Under the pieces are notes generated by a model, which worked only from the letters and a program-made list of their open reading frames with translations, was not told where the DNA came from and did not search any database. Made by a program: the position numbers and the translations under genes. This document shows positions 56,178 to 64,000 of a stretch of 64,000 nt of DNA, in pieces. Numbering within the stretch: position 1 is the first letter of the stretch; each line of letters starts with the position of its first letter. Where the stretch lies: contig JAEZDY010000026.1 in NCBI GenBank assembly GCA_023417935.1, positions 1 through 64,000 of the forward strand, given 5' to 3'. This stretch comes from Bacteroidota bacterium (GTDB lineage Bacteria > Bacteroidota > Bacteroidia > Bacteroidales > Lentimicrobiaceae).

Positions 56178-58859
56178 ATGAAACGTAGAAATTTACTCAT
56201 TGGCTTACTGACTTTTATATTCGCAACGGGAGTATTTAACTTATATACTCCTATTGCATATGGCCAGTCAGCTTTAGGGTTAAACTGGACATCGTTAGGC
56301 CCAGATAATTACTCAGGCAGAACACGTGCCCTGTTATTATCCAACAAAGACCCACAATCAAAAACATTATTTGCCGGAGGAGTATCAGGCGGTTTATGGA
56401 AATCAGTTACCGGCGGTTTAACCTGGACTCAAATAAATACCGACAATGTTGTTTTGAATGTCAGCAGTATTGCCCAGGCTCCAAACGGAGATATTTACGT
56501 TGGTACAGGAGAGAGTTTTGCCAGTGAACGTTTCAATCTTTTTAGCGGTTTTATTGGCCAGGGTATATATAAATCTACTGATGGCACCTCTTTTACAAAG
56601 TTGACTTCCACAAATCCGGGTTCATTTAACAATCCTGACGCAGAGTGGGCTTTCATTAATAAAATTGCTGCAGCTGACAATAACAAAGTTTATGCTGCTA
56701 CAAATAGTGGCTTGAAGGTGTCAACTGATGGTGGAGAAACATGGACAATTGCTAAGGCTGATGGTGTTGATCTATCAGGAATTGCAAAAGAAGTTGCTGT
56801 TGCCACTGATGGTGCAGTTTTAGCCTCAGTTGGAAATAAAGTTTACATTTCAGCAAGTGGTGCAGCCGATGCATTTGTAATGATATCAGCATCAACAGGT
56901 GATAACATCTTACCTCATGATGGTGTTGGAAGAATCTTGTTAGCATTTGCTCCATCTGATGTTTCTACCATATATGCTGTAATGATCTCCGACGGATCAG
57001 GAGGTTTAACGCTAAGGGGTCAACTACTCGGAGTATATGTTTCTAAAGATAAAGGCCAATCATGGCGTCTTGTTGGCCCAGGTGCAAGTCTTGTCTTCAA
57101 CGTATTTGGTAACTCTGCCAATTCAATTCATTATGGTGATTATGCTGCTTCTATCGCTGTGAGTCAAACTAATCCTGACGAAGTCTTTATAGGTGGCATG
57201 AATATCTGGGCTGGTAGCAAAGTTCTTGAAACAGGATTTTATGAGTGGCAACTTAGAGGTAGTGGTAGTGTCAATCTTTTCCACGCCCTCGTGCTTGATC
57301 CAAACACCCAAGGACTAGCATATGCCGCTTCAGATCAAGGTGTTTTCAGGACTCAGAATTATTTCTTGTCACTTGATGGCTTAAATCGTGGTTACAGAAC
57401 GTCAATGTTCTATACAGTAGCATTTGATGATAAAGGAAGAGTTGTTGGTGGCACCCAGGGTAACGGAATACTTTTCATTGACGGTGAAGGAAACACTTCA
57501 ACAGCAGCCAGCCAGGTATATGGTGGTTTCGTTGGAGGGTCAGTGGAAATGTCAATGATTTATCCTGAAGGCATGTTTTACTCTTCAACTAATGGTACTC
57601 TTGCTCGTTCAGCTGACCTTGGTGTATCACTTGCAAGCGATTTCGTGCCAACTACCATCAGTAATAGTAATTCAGCTGTTTTTCTTACCCCTTTCAGGAT
57701 GTGGGAAAGTTTCAATAATGAAAACTCTCATGACAGTGTAACTTATATTGCAAAAACTGATCACACATGGGGTCAAACAATTGAAGTGACCAGTAACACT
57801 GCAAGATATCCTTTCAAATACACTCTTACCCAGGATTTGACAAAGGGTGATTCTATTAAAGTAAAGGATATTATCTCTTCACGCTTTTTCCTTGGTGTTG
57901 CCAATGGTATATACATGACTAAGGAAGCTCTTGAATTTGGTATAGAACCTGAATGGTTTAAAATCGCTAATGTTGTTGGAATACCTACCTGTATGGCCTA
58001 CTCTGAGGATGCAAATTATTTATTCGTTGGAACCAAAGAAGGCAAAGTATACAGAGTTGCTAATTTAGCAGCTGCCAATACTTTCGAAAAAGCTGACGTT
58101 TCGAGTACTTCAAGTATTGTATCTACCACTCTTATTAAAGATTTCCCGGGTCGCTACGTAACATCTGTGGCTGTTGACCAAAATAATGAATTGAATGTGC
58201 TGGTTACACTGGGCGATTATGGAAGCGACGAATTTGTTTACTTAACAACCAATTCACTTGATCAAACTCCAACCTTTAATTCTGTTCAAGGCAATTTACC
58301 AAAAATGCCGGTTTATGCCAGTCTGTTCGAACTCAGCACTTCTAATGTATTGATAGGTACTGATTTTGGGATCTATACCACAAAATCATTAGGCGCAAAT
58401 ACTACCTGGACTCCTGAGAATAATGGAATGGGTGCTTTACCTATCATGTCAATCCGTCAACAAACGGCAACAAGGCCAGCAACAGCAACCATACCAGGCA
58501 TTTCAAACACTGGAGCAATTTATATTGCATCTCATGGCAATGGAATATTTGAGAATCGTTTGTATGTTGGACTCAATACTCCAATAGCAAAGCCTGCTCT
58601 TGATGCCATGCTTACTGTTTATCCAAATCCAGTAACTGACAAGATTAACTTATCAATAGAATCATTATCTACAAGTAATGTTGTTTTAAAAGTTTATGAT
58701 CTTCGAGGTAATTCCGTTATGAATATGGACCTTGGTACACTTTCAAAAGGCGTAAACAGAATATCAGTCAGCGCTGACAACCTGTCAGCAGGCACTTATA
58801 TCCTGCAATTGGTTAACGGTAGTCTTGTACAGAAAGCAAAATTTGTAGTTGTAAAGTAG
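56178..58859 (+). CDS. Secreted beta-propeller protein with T9SS sorting domain
   Basis: The 893-residue protein has a signal peptide (MKRRNLLIGLLTFIFATGVFNL...G) and a long region (about 35-790) of BNR/sortilin-like blades with motifs GGLWKSVTGGLTWTQI, STDGGETWTIA, SKDKGQSWRLV and YVGTGESFASERFNLFSG. The last 80 residues are a type A T9SS sorting domain (VYPNPVTDKINLS ... AGTYILQLVNG...KFVVVK). It should be secreted and bound to the cell surface or released. It resembles the protein at 6954 in fold type, but lacks PKD and lacks the charged lead region. It is followed 54 bases later by another T9SS gene. Confidence 0.88.
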   Translation: MKRRNLLIGLLTFIFATGVFNLYTPIAYGQSALGLNWTSLGPDNYSGRTRALLLSNKDPQSKTLFAGGVSGGLWKSVTGGLTWTQINTDNVVLNVSSIAQAPNGDIYVGTGESFASERFNLFSGFIGQGIYKSTDGTSFTKLTSTNPGSFNNPDAEWAFINKIAAADNNKVYAATNSGLKVSTDGGETWTIAKADGVDLSGIAKEVAVATDGAVLASVGNKVYISASGAADAFVMISASTGDNILPHDGVGRILLAFAPSDVSTIYAVMISDGSGGLTLRGQLLGVYVSKDKGQSWRLVGPGASLVFNVFGNSANSIHYGDYAASIAVSQTNPDEVFIGGMNIWAGSKVLETGFYEWQLRGSGSVNLFHALVLDPNTQGLAYAASDQGVFRTQNYFLSLDGLNRGYRTSMFYTVAFDDKGRVVGGTQGNGILFIDGEGNTSTAASQVYGGFVGGSVEMSMIYPEGMFYSSTNGTLARSADLGVSLASDFVPTTISNSNSAVFLTPFRMWESFNNENSHDSVTYIAKTDHTWGQTIEVTSNTARYPFKYTLTQDLTKGDSIKVKDIISSRFFLGVANGIYMTKEALEFGIEPEWFKIANVVGIPTCMAYSEDANYLFVGTKEGKVYRVANLAAANTFEKADVSSTSSIVSTTLIKDFPGRYVTSVAVDQNNELNVLVTLGDYGSDEFVYLTTNSLDQTPTFNSVQGNLPKMPVYASLFELSTSNVLIGTDFGIYTTKSLGANTTWTPENNGMGALPIMSIRQQTATRPATATIPGISNTGAIYIASHGNGIFENRLYVGLNTPIAKPALDAMLTVYPNPVTDKINLSIESLSTSNVVLKVYDLRGNSVMNMDLGTLSKGVNRISVSADNLSAGTYILQLVNGSLVQKAKFVVVK

Positions 58860-58913
58860 TAATAAAATTTGAGCCCTAAGCTCATAATTCAAACAGGATA
58901 AAAAATCTAAAAA

Positions 58914-60386
58914 ATGAGAAAAATATACTTAACGTTACTGATAGTTGTTGCAACTATAACGTTGAAAGCGTCACCTGATATATACACCCCATCGCTTGTA
59001 GCACCAGCCAATAATGTTACCGGCGTTTTTCCGGATGTTGAACTCGACTGGAGCCCCGTTACAGGACTATTGGGCTTGCATTATGAACTGCAACTTGATA
59101 CAACAGCTGATTTTACTAATCCGGTGATCTTTAGTACAGAACTTACAAGTTCACAGATGTCACTTCTAAAATTTGGCGAAACATATTATTGGAAAGTCAG
59201 GGCTATTGACAATGTAGCTACATCAGATTGGTCAGAAGTGAGAAGTTTTACTGTAATTCCTGCGGTACTTATAAGAAGACCTAATGAAAATGCCACTGCT
59301 GTGGCTGCTAACGTTCAGATCATTTGGACTGATATTACAGGTGTTAGCCATATCAATTATCAAATTGATACTACTGCATCATTCGATAGTCCAATGCTTA
59401 TAAGTACTACAGTTATTAACAAGGCCCCATCACAAACAAATGCATCATCATTACATTTCGGTCAAAAGTATTATATCAGGATGCGTGGTTACCATGCCGC
59501 TGACACTTCTGCCTGGGGTGAAACAAGGTCTTTTACTGTAACTAATACATTCTTATTGAAGAATCCGGCAAATGCTGCGACTAAAATCTCACCGGATGTA
59601 ATGTTTGAATGGAACAAAATAGATGGTTTAACAAAGTATCAGATACAAGTGTCTACTAATCCTGATCTTGTTAATCATGAAGCTTACAATGTTGCCCCTA
59701 ATTTACTTAAGTTAGCTCCTGATACACTTTTATTCGGAACAACTTACTACTGGCAGGTAGCGGCTATCCATGCTGCTGATACGCTAATGTCAGATGTACG
59801 TTCCTTTACAACTGTTGATAAGGTTAGTCTTACCGCACCTTCAAATAATGCAACAAACGTTGTTTTACAGCCAACATTATCCTGGGAGACTATTTCAGGT
59901 ATCCATGGTTATCAATTGGATATCGCTCACAACGCTGAATTTACAGGTGCTTTTTCATATAATATCAATTCCGGCGGTCAGAATGCTACCTTCAAAGTTC
60001 CTGTGCATGTTTTAGATAGTGCAAATGTATATTATTGGAGGGTCAGGGCTATTAGTAGCAGGGATACATCTGACTATAGCGACACCTGGAGTTTCAGAAG
60101 TGTAACCTTGGGTGTTGAAGAGGATACTCAACTAAAATACAGTGCACGTGTTTTTCCTTCACCTGCTATTGACAGGGTAAGTATCCGTTTAAGGAATAAT
60201 TTCACGGGAAATGCTACCATTGAAATCTATGATCTTCTTGGAAATAAACGTTTAGATGCAAATGCCGCATTTTCAAACGGTCAGCATAAAGATCTGATTC
60301 TTGGTGATCTCAACAATGGAATCTACATGATGAGTGTTCTGATCAATGGTCAGAGAAGTACATCAAAATTGATTATCCGTAAATAA
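58914..60386 (+). CDS. Secreted Fn3-like repeat protein with T9SS sorting domain
   Basis: The 490-residue protein has a signal peptide (MRKIYLTLLIVVATITLKAS) and four repeats of about 90-95 residues that look like fibronectin type III-like domains. Each starts with P.NNAT..... W..I.G and ends with the motif YYWRVRAI....DTS..S..RSF (variants IRMRGYHAADTS and WQVAAIHAADT). A type A T9SS domain ends it (VFPSPAIDRVSIRL ... NGIYMMSVLINGQRSTSKLIIRK). It is probably an adhesin-like or scaffold surface protein. It lies downstream of the 893-residue gene in the same orientation, so a two-gene unit is likely. Confidence 0.85.
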   Translation: MRKIYLTLLIVVATITLKASPDIYTPSLVAPANNVTGVFPDVELDWSPVTGLLGLHYELQLDTTADFTNPVIFSTELTSSQMSLLKFGETYYWKVRAIDNVATSDWSEVRSFTVIPAVLIRRPNENATAVAANVQIIWTDITGVSHINYQIDTTASFDSPMLISTTVINKAPSQTNASSLHFGQKYYIRMRGYHAADTSAWGETRSFTVTNTFLLKNPANAATKISPDVMFEWNKIDGLTKYQIQVSTNPDLVNHEAYNVAPNLLKLAPDTLLFGTTYYWQVAAIHAADTLMSDVRSFTTVDKVSLTAPSNNATNVVLQPTLSWETISGIHGYQLDIAHNAEFTGAFSYNINSGGQNATFKVPVHVLDSANVYYWRVRAISSRDTSDYSDTWSFRSVTLGVEEDTQLKYSARVFPSPAIDRVSIRLRNNFTGNATIEIYDLLGNKRLDANAAFSNGQHKDLILGDLNNGIYMMSVLINGQRSTSKLIIRK

Positions 60387-60408
60387 GCTTTATTTTAACA
60401 AAAGAAAC

Positions 60409-60437
60409 AAAGCCGTCCTTTAAGACGGCTTTTTTTC
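60409..60437 (+). terminator. Terminator of the T9SS gene pair
   Basis: AAAGCCGTC-CTTTAA-GACGGCTTT is a 9-bp perfect stem followed by a T-run. It lies 22 bases after the stop codon of the Fn3-like gene. Confidence 0.9.
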
Positions 60438-60624
60438 TTTAAACCAGATGGTGTCATTAATTAAGGTGATAGTTATGAGGGTTCTCAATAGTCAATTAAC
60501 CACCAAAAGGCTAAGATCATTTCAATAATTCTAGTAATCAGGTAGTTGATTAAATCTGGATGAATGGTCGATTAATTATTGAGGATTGGTCAAATCCTGA
60601 GGGATACTATATTATTAAAGTATA

Positions 60625-61386
60625 TCAATCGTATCTTTTTCCAATACCAAAACTAATATACAACGTCAGGAAAAACTGCTCAGGGCTCTGCGTTGCCATT
60701 ATAGGAATAGCTTTGGCATAGAAATCAACTACTGCACCCACTTCAGCAACTTTTGTATTTTGGTTTATGGTTCCAAATTCTATACCGAGGGCAACTTTTG
60801 CATAGGCTCCCGGATATGGTTTTAACTCATTGAAACCTCTCAGAAAAGAGGCTCTGCCATATATGTTATCAGGAAAATGTTCGTTTGGGTCGTACTTCTC
60901 AACATTAATTTTGGGACGGTACTCTGTGGTATCCCATTCCATAATATTCAAATATACAGGCTTAGCAAAAGCAACTGATAAACCACCAGTGTAAAACAGT
61001 CTTAATTCTACTCCACCACTATATGGCTTTCGGTTCAGCATCTTTTGTTCCCCAAAACCTGCACGCAACATATAAATGGTATTGAGTTTCCCATAAATAT
61101 AGCTTCGTGTATTTGTGTAGAATGGATTGATACTTTTAATTTCTTTGGAATGTTTGTATTCCAGCAAATCAAACTCAAGCATCATTTTATTAAATATGGA
61201 TCTGTTTCTTCCAATCCGATACTCCAATCCCCAACCATTTGTATGTATTATTAAGGCGCCATTCATCTCTTTTCTGAATAACACATTGTCACCAATCGTG
61301 TCAAAAGACATTTCCTCCTGAGCTTCAGCAGGAAGGCTCAAGAGCATCGTTACCAAAAAAAGTAAGTTTTGAATGGTCTTTCTCAT
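60625..61386 (-). CDS. Exported outer-membrane-type protein of unknown function
   Basis: The 253-residue protein has a signal peptide (MRKTIQNLLFLVTMLLSLPAEA) and alternating amphipathic strands such as GALIIHTNGWGLEYRIGRNR (about 44), GGVELRLFYTGGLSVAFAKPVYL (about 124) and QFFLTLYISFGIGKRYD (C-terminus). These suggest a small beta-barrel in the outer membrane. It is similar in general pattern to Bacteroidota barrel proteins; no domain is named. It is a single gene, upstream of which (61387-61731) lies the tandem-repeat region and a terminator. Confidence 0.72.
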   Translation of the reverse strand: MRKTIQNLLFLVTMLLSLPAEAQEEMSFDTIGDNVLFRKEMNGALIIHTNGWGLEYRIGRNRSIFNKMMLEFDLLEYKHSKEIKSINPFYTNTRSYIYGKLNTIYMLRAGFGEQKMLNRKPYSGGVELRLFYTGGLSVAFAKPVYLNIMEWDTTEYRPKINVEKYDPNEHFPDNIYGRASFLRGFNELKPYPGAYAKVALGIEFGTINQNTKVAEVGAVVDFYAKAIPIMATQSPEQFFLTLYISFGIGKRYD

Positions 61387-61486
61387 TTATTTATAACAAT
61401 AGAAATGTATAAAAGTATGTAGTAGCAACAATAAACAAACGGCAATGAGCTAAAATGCAACGACATCAAAGTCATAAACAACCAGC

Positions 61487-61603
61487 AATCAGGTAAAAAG
61501 CATCACAGCAATTGATTAAACCATAATCAGTCAAAAGTATCACAGCAATTGAATAAACCTTAATCAGGTAAAAAGTATCACAACAATGTAATAAACAAGC
61601 AGC
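61487..61603. repeat. Three-copy degenerate 37-42 bp tandem repeat
   Basis: Units at 61487-61524, 61525-61561 and 61562-61603 share aatcaggtaaaaagtatcac and aacaat..aataaac. A partial preceding unit (cgacatcaaagtcataaacaaccagc) and a partial following one (aatcatc) extend the array. The 61387-61731 spacer shows nothing else except the terminator of the small lipoprotein gene. Confidence 0.8.
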
Positions 61604-61684
61604 AATCATCTCCGCGTAGATGCAGGTACATCTGCAAAAAACAATAATCAGATACAAATGTATGCAATTGAAAGCACTATAAAA

Positions 61685-61711
61685 CAAAAAAGCCCATGAA
61701 AATCACAGGCT
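61685..61711 (-). terminator. Terminator of the small lipoprotein gene
   Basis: On the minus strand AGCCTGTGA-TTT-TCATGGGCT pairs over nine positions with two G-T pairs, followed by TTTTTTGTTTT. It lies 20 bases after the small lipoprotein stop codon. Confidence 0.75.
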
Positions 61712-61731
61712 GAATGGAAAATATAGCCAAA

Positions 61732-61860
61732 TTAGAAATTACGATCTACCTTATATCTATGCGTTTCTCCATACGCAGCACATCTTTCAGCTGATTTACA
61801 GGAAACAGCAATTATTGCCAGGGTGAAAAATACCAGGAGTATCTGAATTGATTTTTTCAT
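61732..61860 (-). CDS. Very small lipoprotein (42 residues) with conserved CAAYG motif
   Basis: The ORF begins MKKSIQILLVFFTLAIIAVSC: a lipoprotein signal with lipobox AVSC (Cys21). The mature part has only 22 residues, including ERCAAYGETHRY. This C-[AP]-AY-type ending with a nearby tyrosine is a recurring pattern in tiny Bacteroidota lipoproteins. It is on the minus strand, upstream of the outer-membrane protein gene and divergent from ung, with its own terminator. Function is unknown. Its small size makes it likely to be missed by automatic annotation. Confidence 0.72.
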   Translation of the reverse strand: MKKSIQILLVFFTLAIIAVSCKSAERCAAYGETHRYKVDRNF

Positions 61861-61966
61861 ATATTTACAGTGTTCAACGGATTATGACTTGAATTGTAGT
61901 TATAACAAATAACTGTTAATTCGGTTATTTATTGTTAATCAAAAAAAGAGGAAAAGGTAACTTTCA

Positions 61967-62662
61967 ATGACCAACATTAATCCACAAATTGAAGTAAGCT
62001 GGAAAGAATTATTGCAAAGCGAATTTGAAAAGGATTATTTTAGAGAACTAAAAGCCTTTCTATTGCACGAAAAATCAAATTTTTCGGTTTTTCCACCCGG
62101 TCCACTTATTTTCGAAGCATTCAATAGAACTCCTATAAGTAAAGTTAAAGTTGTTATTCTTGGTCAAGACCCCTACCATGGAATTGGCCAGGCACATGGG
62201 CTTTGTTTCTCTGTGCCTGATGGTGTTCCTTTCCCACCATCTTTGAATAATATCCTGACTGAACTAAAGCGTGATACCGGTTGTCAACAACCAAAATCAG
62301 GCAATCTTAGCTGCTGGGCTGAGCAAGGTGTGTTATTACTTAATGCAACTTTAACTGTTCGGGCTAATGAGGCTGGCTCTCACCAGGGAAAAGGGTGGGA
62401 GCAATTTACTGACGCTGTCATAAGATTAATTTCTGAAATAAGGGAAAACGTTGTATTTTTACTCTGGGGAAAGTATGCTCAAAATAAGCGATCATTGATC
62501 AACACAACTAAAAACTTCATTCTCGAAGCACCACATCCTTCCCCGTTGAGCGCATATCGTGGTTTTATTGGTTGTAGTGCCTTTTCAAAAACAAATAAAA
62601 TACTTATTGAGTCAGGAATTGAGCCAATTGACTGGAACCTGAAGCAAGTAGGAACTTTTTAA
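61967..62662 (+). CDS. ung: Uracil-DNA glycosylase, family 1
   Basis: Ung removes uracil from DNA, starting base excision repair. The 231-residue protein has the catalytic water-activating motif GQDPYHG (about residue 65) and the DNA-intercalation motif HPSPLS (about 190), with PFPPSLNNI between them. A ribosome binding site-like AGGAAAAGG lies 7-14 bases before the ATG at 61967. Length is normal. It is a single gene. Confidence 0.97.
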   Translation: MTNINPQIEVSWKELLQSEFEKDYFRELKAFLLHEKSNFSVFPPGPLIFEAFNRTPISKVKVVILGQDPYHGIGQAHGLCFSVPDGVPFPPSLNNILTELKRDTGCQQPKSGNLSCWAEQGVLLLNATLTVRANEAGSHQGKGWEQFTDAVIRLISEIRENVVFLLWGKYAQNKRSLINTTKNFILEAPHPSPLSAYRGFIGCSAFSKTNKILIESGIEPIDWNLKQVGTF

Positions 62663-62724
62663 TTATTTATCTGCACATGTTGAAGAAAGCCTTCAACGCT
62701 TATTATTAACCTAACATTTTGAAC

Positions 62725-63948
62725 ATGAGGAAATTTACAATTATGATCTTGCTTGTAACAACTTTTTCATCTGCAATAGCAGGTGGTTATCAGGTTGGTT
62801 TACATGGCATCAGGCAAATCGGTATGGGTTTAGTAGGTACTCCACTTACCCTTGATGCAAGTGTACTCTTTTATAATCCGGGCGGACTTTCATTTATACC
62901 ACCTGATTATAGTTTTGCACTAGGAGTGAGTGGAATAAGGTCATATACAGCCTATAAGAAAACTGAACCTTCGTTGGCAGAAGCTCTTACTGATAACCCG
63001 TGGGGAACTCCATTTTATTTCTATGGTGCTGTGAGAATCAATGATCGCCTCAGCGCAGGTCTTGCTATTAACACGCCTTACGGTAACAGCCTGTCGTGGG
63101 GTAAGGACTGGATTGGCCGATATCTCATTCAAGATCTCTCACTACAGGCTATTTTCTATCAGCCAACTATCTCATACAAAATCAGTGATAAGATAGGATT
63201 GGGCGTTGGATTAGTATATGCCACAGGCAAGTTTGAACTAAATAAAGCCCTTCCGGTATTCAATGCCGGCGGTGAAGGCAGCATAAACCTTGAAGGTTCA
63301 ACAAGCAAAATTGGATTCAATGCCGGTTTAATGGTTCGTCCTGTTGATGGACTCAACATTGGTATAGATTACCGATCAGCAATGGATATGGAAACCGATG
63401 ATGCAGTAGCTACTTTTGATGTTCCGGTTTCTTTGCAGGGTAATTTTCCAAATACTAATGTATCAACCAAGCTTCCTCTGCCTGCTAACCTTGATTTTGG
63501 TGCAGCTTATGATGTGACAGAGAAACTGATGGTTGCTTTTAGCCTAAATTATGTATTCTGGAGCAGTTATGATTCTCTGATCTTTGATTTCGAGAAAAAT
63601 ACCCCATCACTTGCTGATTCACGAAATCCCCGCTTATACAGCAATAAAATGATTGTTAGGCTTGGTACTGAGTACAAGGTTACAAATTCATTCTTTATCA
63701 GGGCAGGGGGATATTATGATCCTTCACCTGTTAATTCTGATTATTTTTCGCCTGAAACCCCAAGTTTAAATAGTGTTGGTTTAACTGCTGGTATCACATA
63801 CCTCCCAGTGGAAAAGCTGGCTATTGAACTCTCTTTTCTATATATTTCAGGTCAGGAAGGGGAACGTGCATACTTACCTGATAATTTTTCAGGTACCTTC
63901 AAAACCCAGACTTACATCCCTGGATTTGGCATTTCATATAATTTCTAA
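62725..63948 (+). CDS. OmpP1/FadL family outer-membrane transporter
   Basis: The 407-residue protein has a signal peptide (MRKFTIMILLVTTFSSAIAG) and a FadL-type 14-strand barrel: the start GGYQVGLHGIRQIGMGLVGTP and the family's GGLSFIPPD and GLAINTPYGNSLSW motifs. It should move hydrophobic compounds, such as long-chain fatty acids, across the outer membrane. The ATG at 62725 is preferred over a TTG two codons earlier. The barrel closes with YIPGFGISYNF. The next gene begins 18 bases after its stop. Confidence 0.92.
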   Translation: MRKFTIMILLVTTFSSAIAGGYQVGLHGIRQIGMGLVGTPLTLDASVLFYNPGGLSFIPPDYSFALGVSGIRSYTAYKKTEPSLAEALTDNPWGTPFYFYGAVRINDRLSAGLAINTPYGNSLSWGKDWIGRYLIQDLSLQAIFYQPTISYKISDKIGLGVGLVYATGKFELNKALPVFNAGGEGSINLEGSTSKIGFNAGLMVRPVDGLNIGIDYRSAMDMETDDAVATFDVPVSLQGNFPNTNVSTKLPLPANLDFGAAYDVTEKLMVAFSLNYVFWSSYDSLIFDFEKNTPSLADSRNPRLYSNKMIVRLGTEYKVTNSFFIRAGGYYDPSPVNSDYFSPETPSLNSVGLTAGITYLPVEKLAIELSFLYISGQEGERAYLPDNFSGTFKTQTYIPGFGISYNF

Positions 63949-63966
63949 CCAATTCAACTGTCATTT

Positions 63967-64000
63967 ATGAAAAACTATAAAATTTTATACTTGTTCCTGA
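63967..64000 (+). CDS. Start of a further gene (truncated by the window end)
   Basis: An ATG at 63967 opens MKNYKILYLFL, a basic and hydrophobic start like a signal peptide or lipoprotein signal. The window ends before any identifying sequence. It lies 18 bases after the FadL-type gene, so cotranscription is likely. This must be the 5' end of a longer gene; nothing more can be said. Confidence 0.5.
   Translation, partial: MKNYKILYLFL

Noticed and set aside
61472..61687. 71-residue minus-strand frame over the 61.5 kb array with repeated CCD.FYLI
   Set aside because: The frame is an effect of the tandem repeat itself. It has no ribosome binding site and the units vary in length, so the frame is not conserved.

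Overview
The window comes from a member of the Bacteroidota that can respire oxygen. The evidence is four proteins or protein sets typical of that phylum: two large secreted proteins and a third smaller one ending in type IX secretion (T9SS) sorting domains, a Bat aerotolerance operon, an alternative complex III (Act) operon, and DUF4492 beside cydAB. Many genes also have a TAnnTTTG-type -7 promoter element instead of a -35/-10 pair. Base composition is AT-rich, ribosome binding sites are weak, and no phage, transposase or CRISPR array was seen. I cannot name the genus.

Layout. 0.1-6.8 kb: a Na+/Ca2+ exchanger, valS, two near-identical cold-shock genes lying between repeat-rich spacers, and rsmE with a DUF4159 gene. 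7.0-10.6 kb: a 1219-residue secreted beta-propeller protein. 10.7-13.9 kb: a cytochrome bd operon (DUF4492-cydA-cydB plus a 45-residue membrane ORF). 14.2-16.8 kb: a heavy-metal-binding lipoprotein, a K+/H+ antiporter and an orphan secreted protein. 17.0-30.3 kb: a twelve-gene minus-strand operon, actABCDEF-sco-coxA-coxC-coxD-coxB-ctaB, which would make a complete quinol-to-oxygen electron chain (alternative complex III plus an A2-type caa3 oxidase). At 30.6 kb is tRNA-Ser(CGA).

30.8-42.9 kb is a general-stress and envelope-maintenance island: CsbD, a PAS kinase, DUF748, YihY, a Nei-like glycosylase, a YtxH/holin-like/coiled-coil trio, a DUF5670-like small membrane protein, an acidic and a basic small protein, a YciE/F ferritin-like protein, a YghA-type dehydrogenase, a CHASE3-PAS kinase with a single-domain response regulator, and an AraC regulator. 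43.0-46.0 kb carries YaaA, MscL, DUF3078 and a double-TonB_C protein. 46.3-54.6 kb is the Bat operon (moxR, DUF58, a BatD-like helper, batA, batB, batC, batD, batE). 54.7-64 kb holds a C1-family peptidase, two T9SS surface proteins, an outer-membrane-type protein, a tiny lipoprotein, ung, a FadL-type porin and the first codons of a further gene.

How it works together: two terminal oxidases (bd for low oxygen, Act-caa3 for high oxygen), peroxide and DNA damage functions (YaaA, Ung, Nei-like), iron storage and envelope stress proteins, and the Bat system all point to a cell tuned to fluctuating oxygen. The most unusual features are: a seven-heme ActA with an added N-terminal cytochrome part and membrane hairpin; small unlisted ORFs in the cyd operon and the stress island; a nested operator-like repeat upstream of the stress dehydrogenase; and a recurrent habit of short degenerate tandem duplications, some reaching into coding ends (valS, ctaB), together with seven-base-period arrays around the cold-shock pair.
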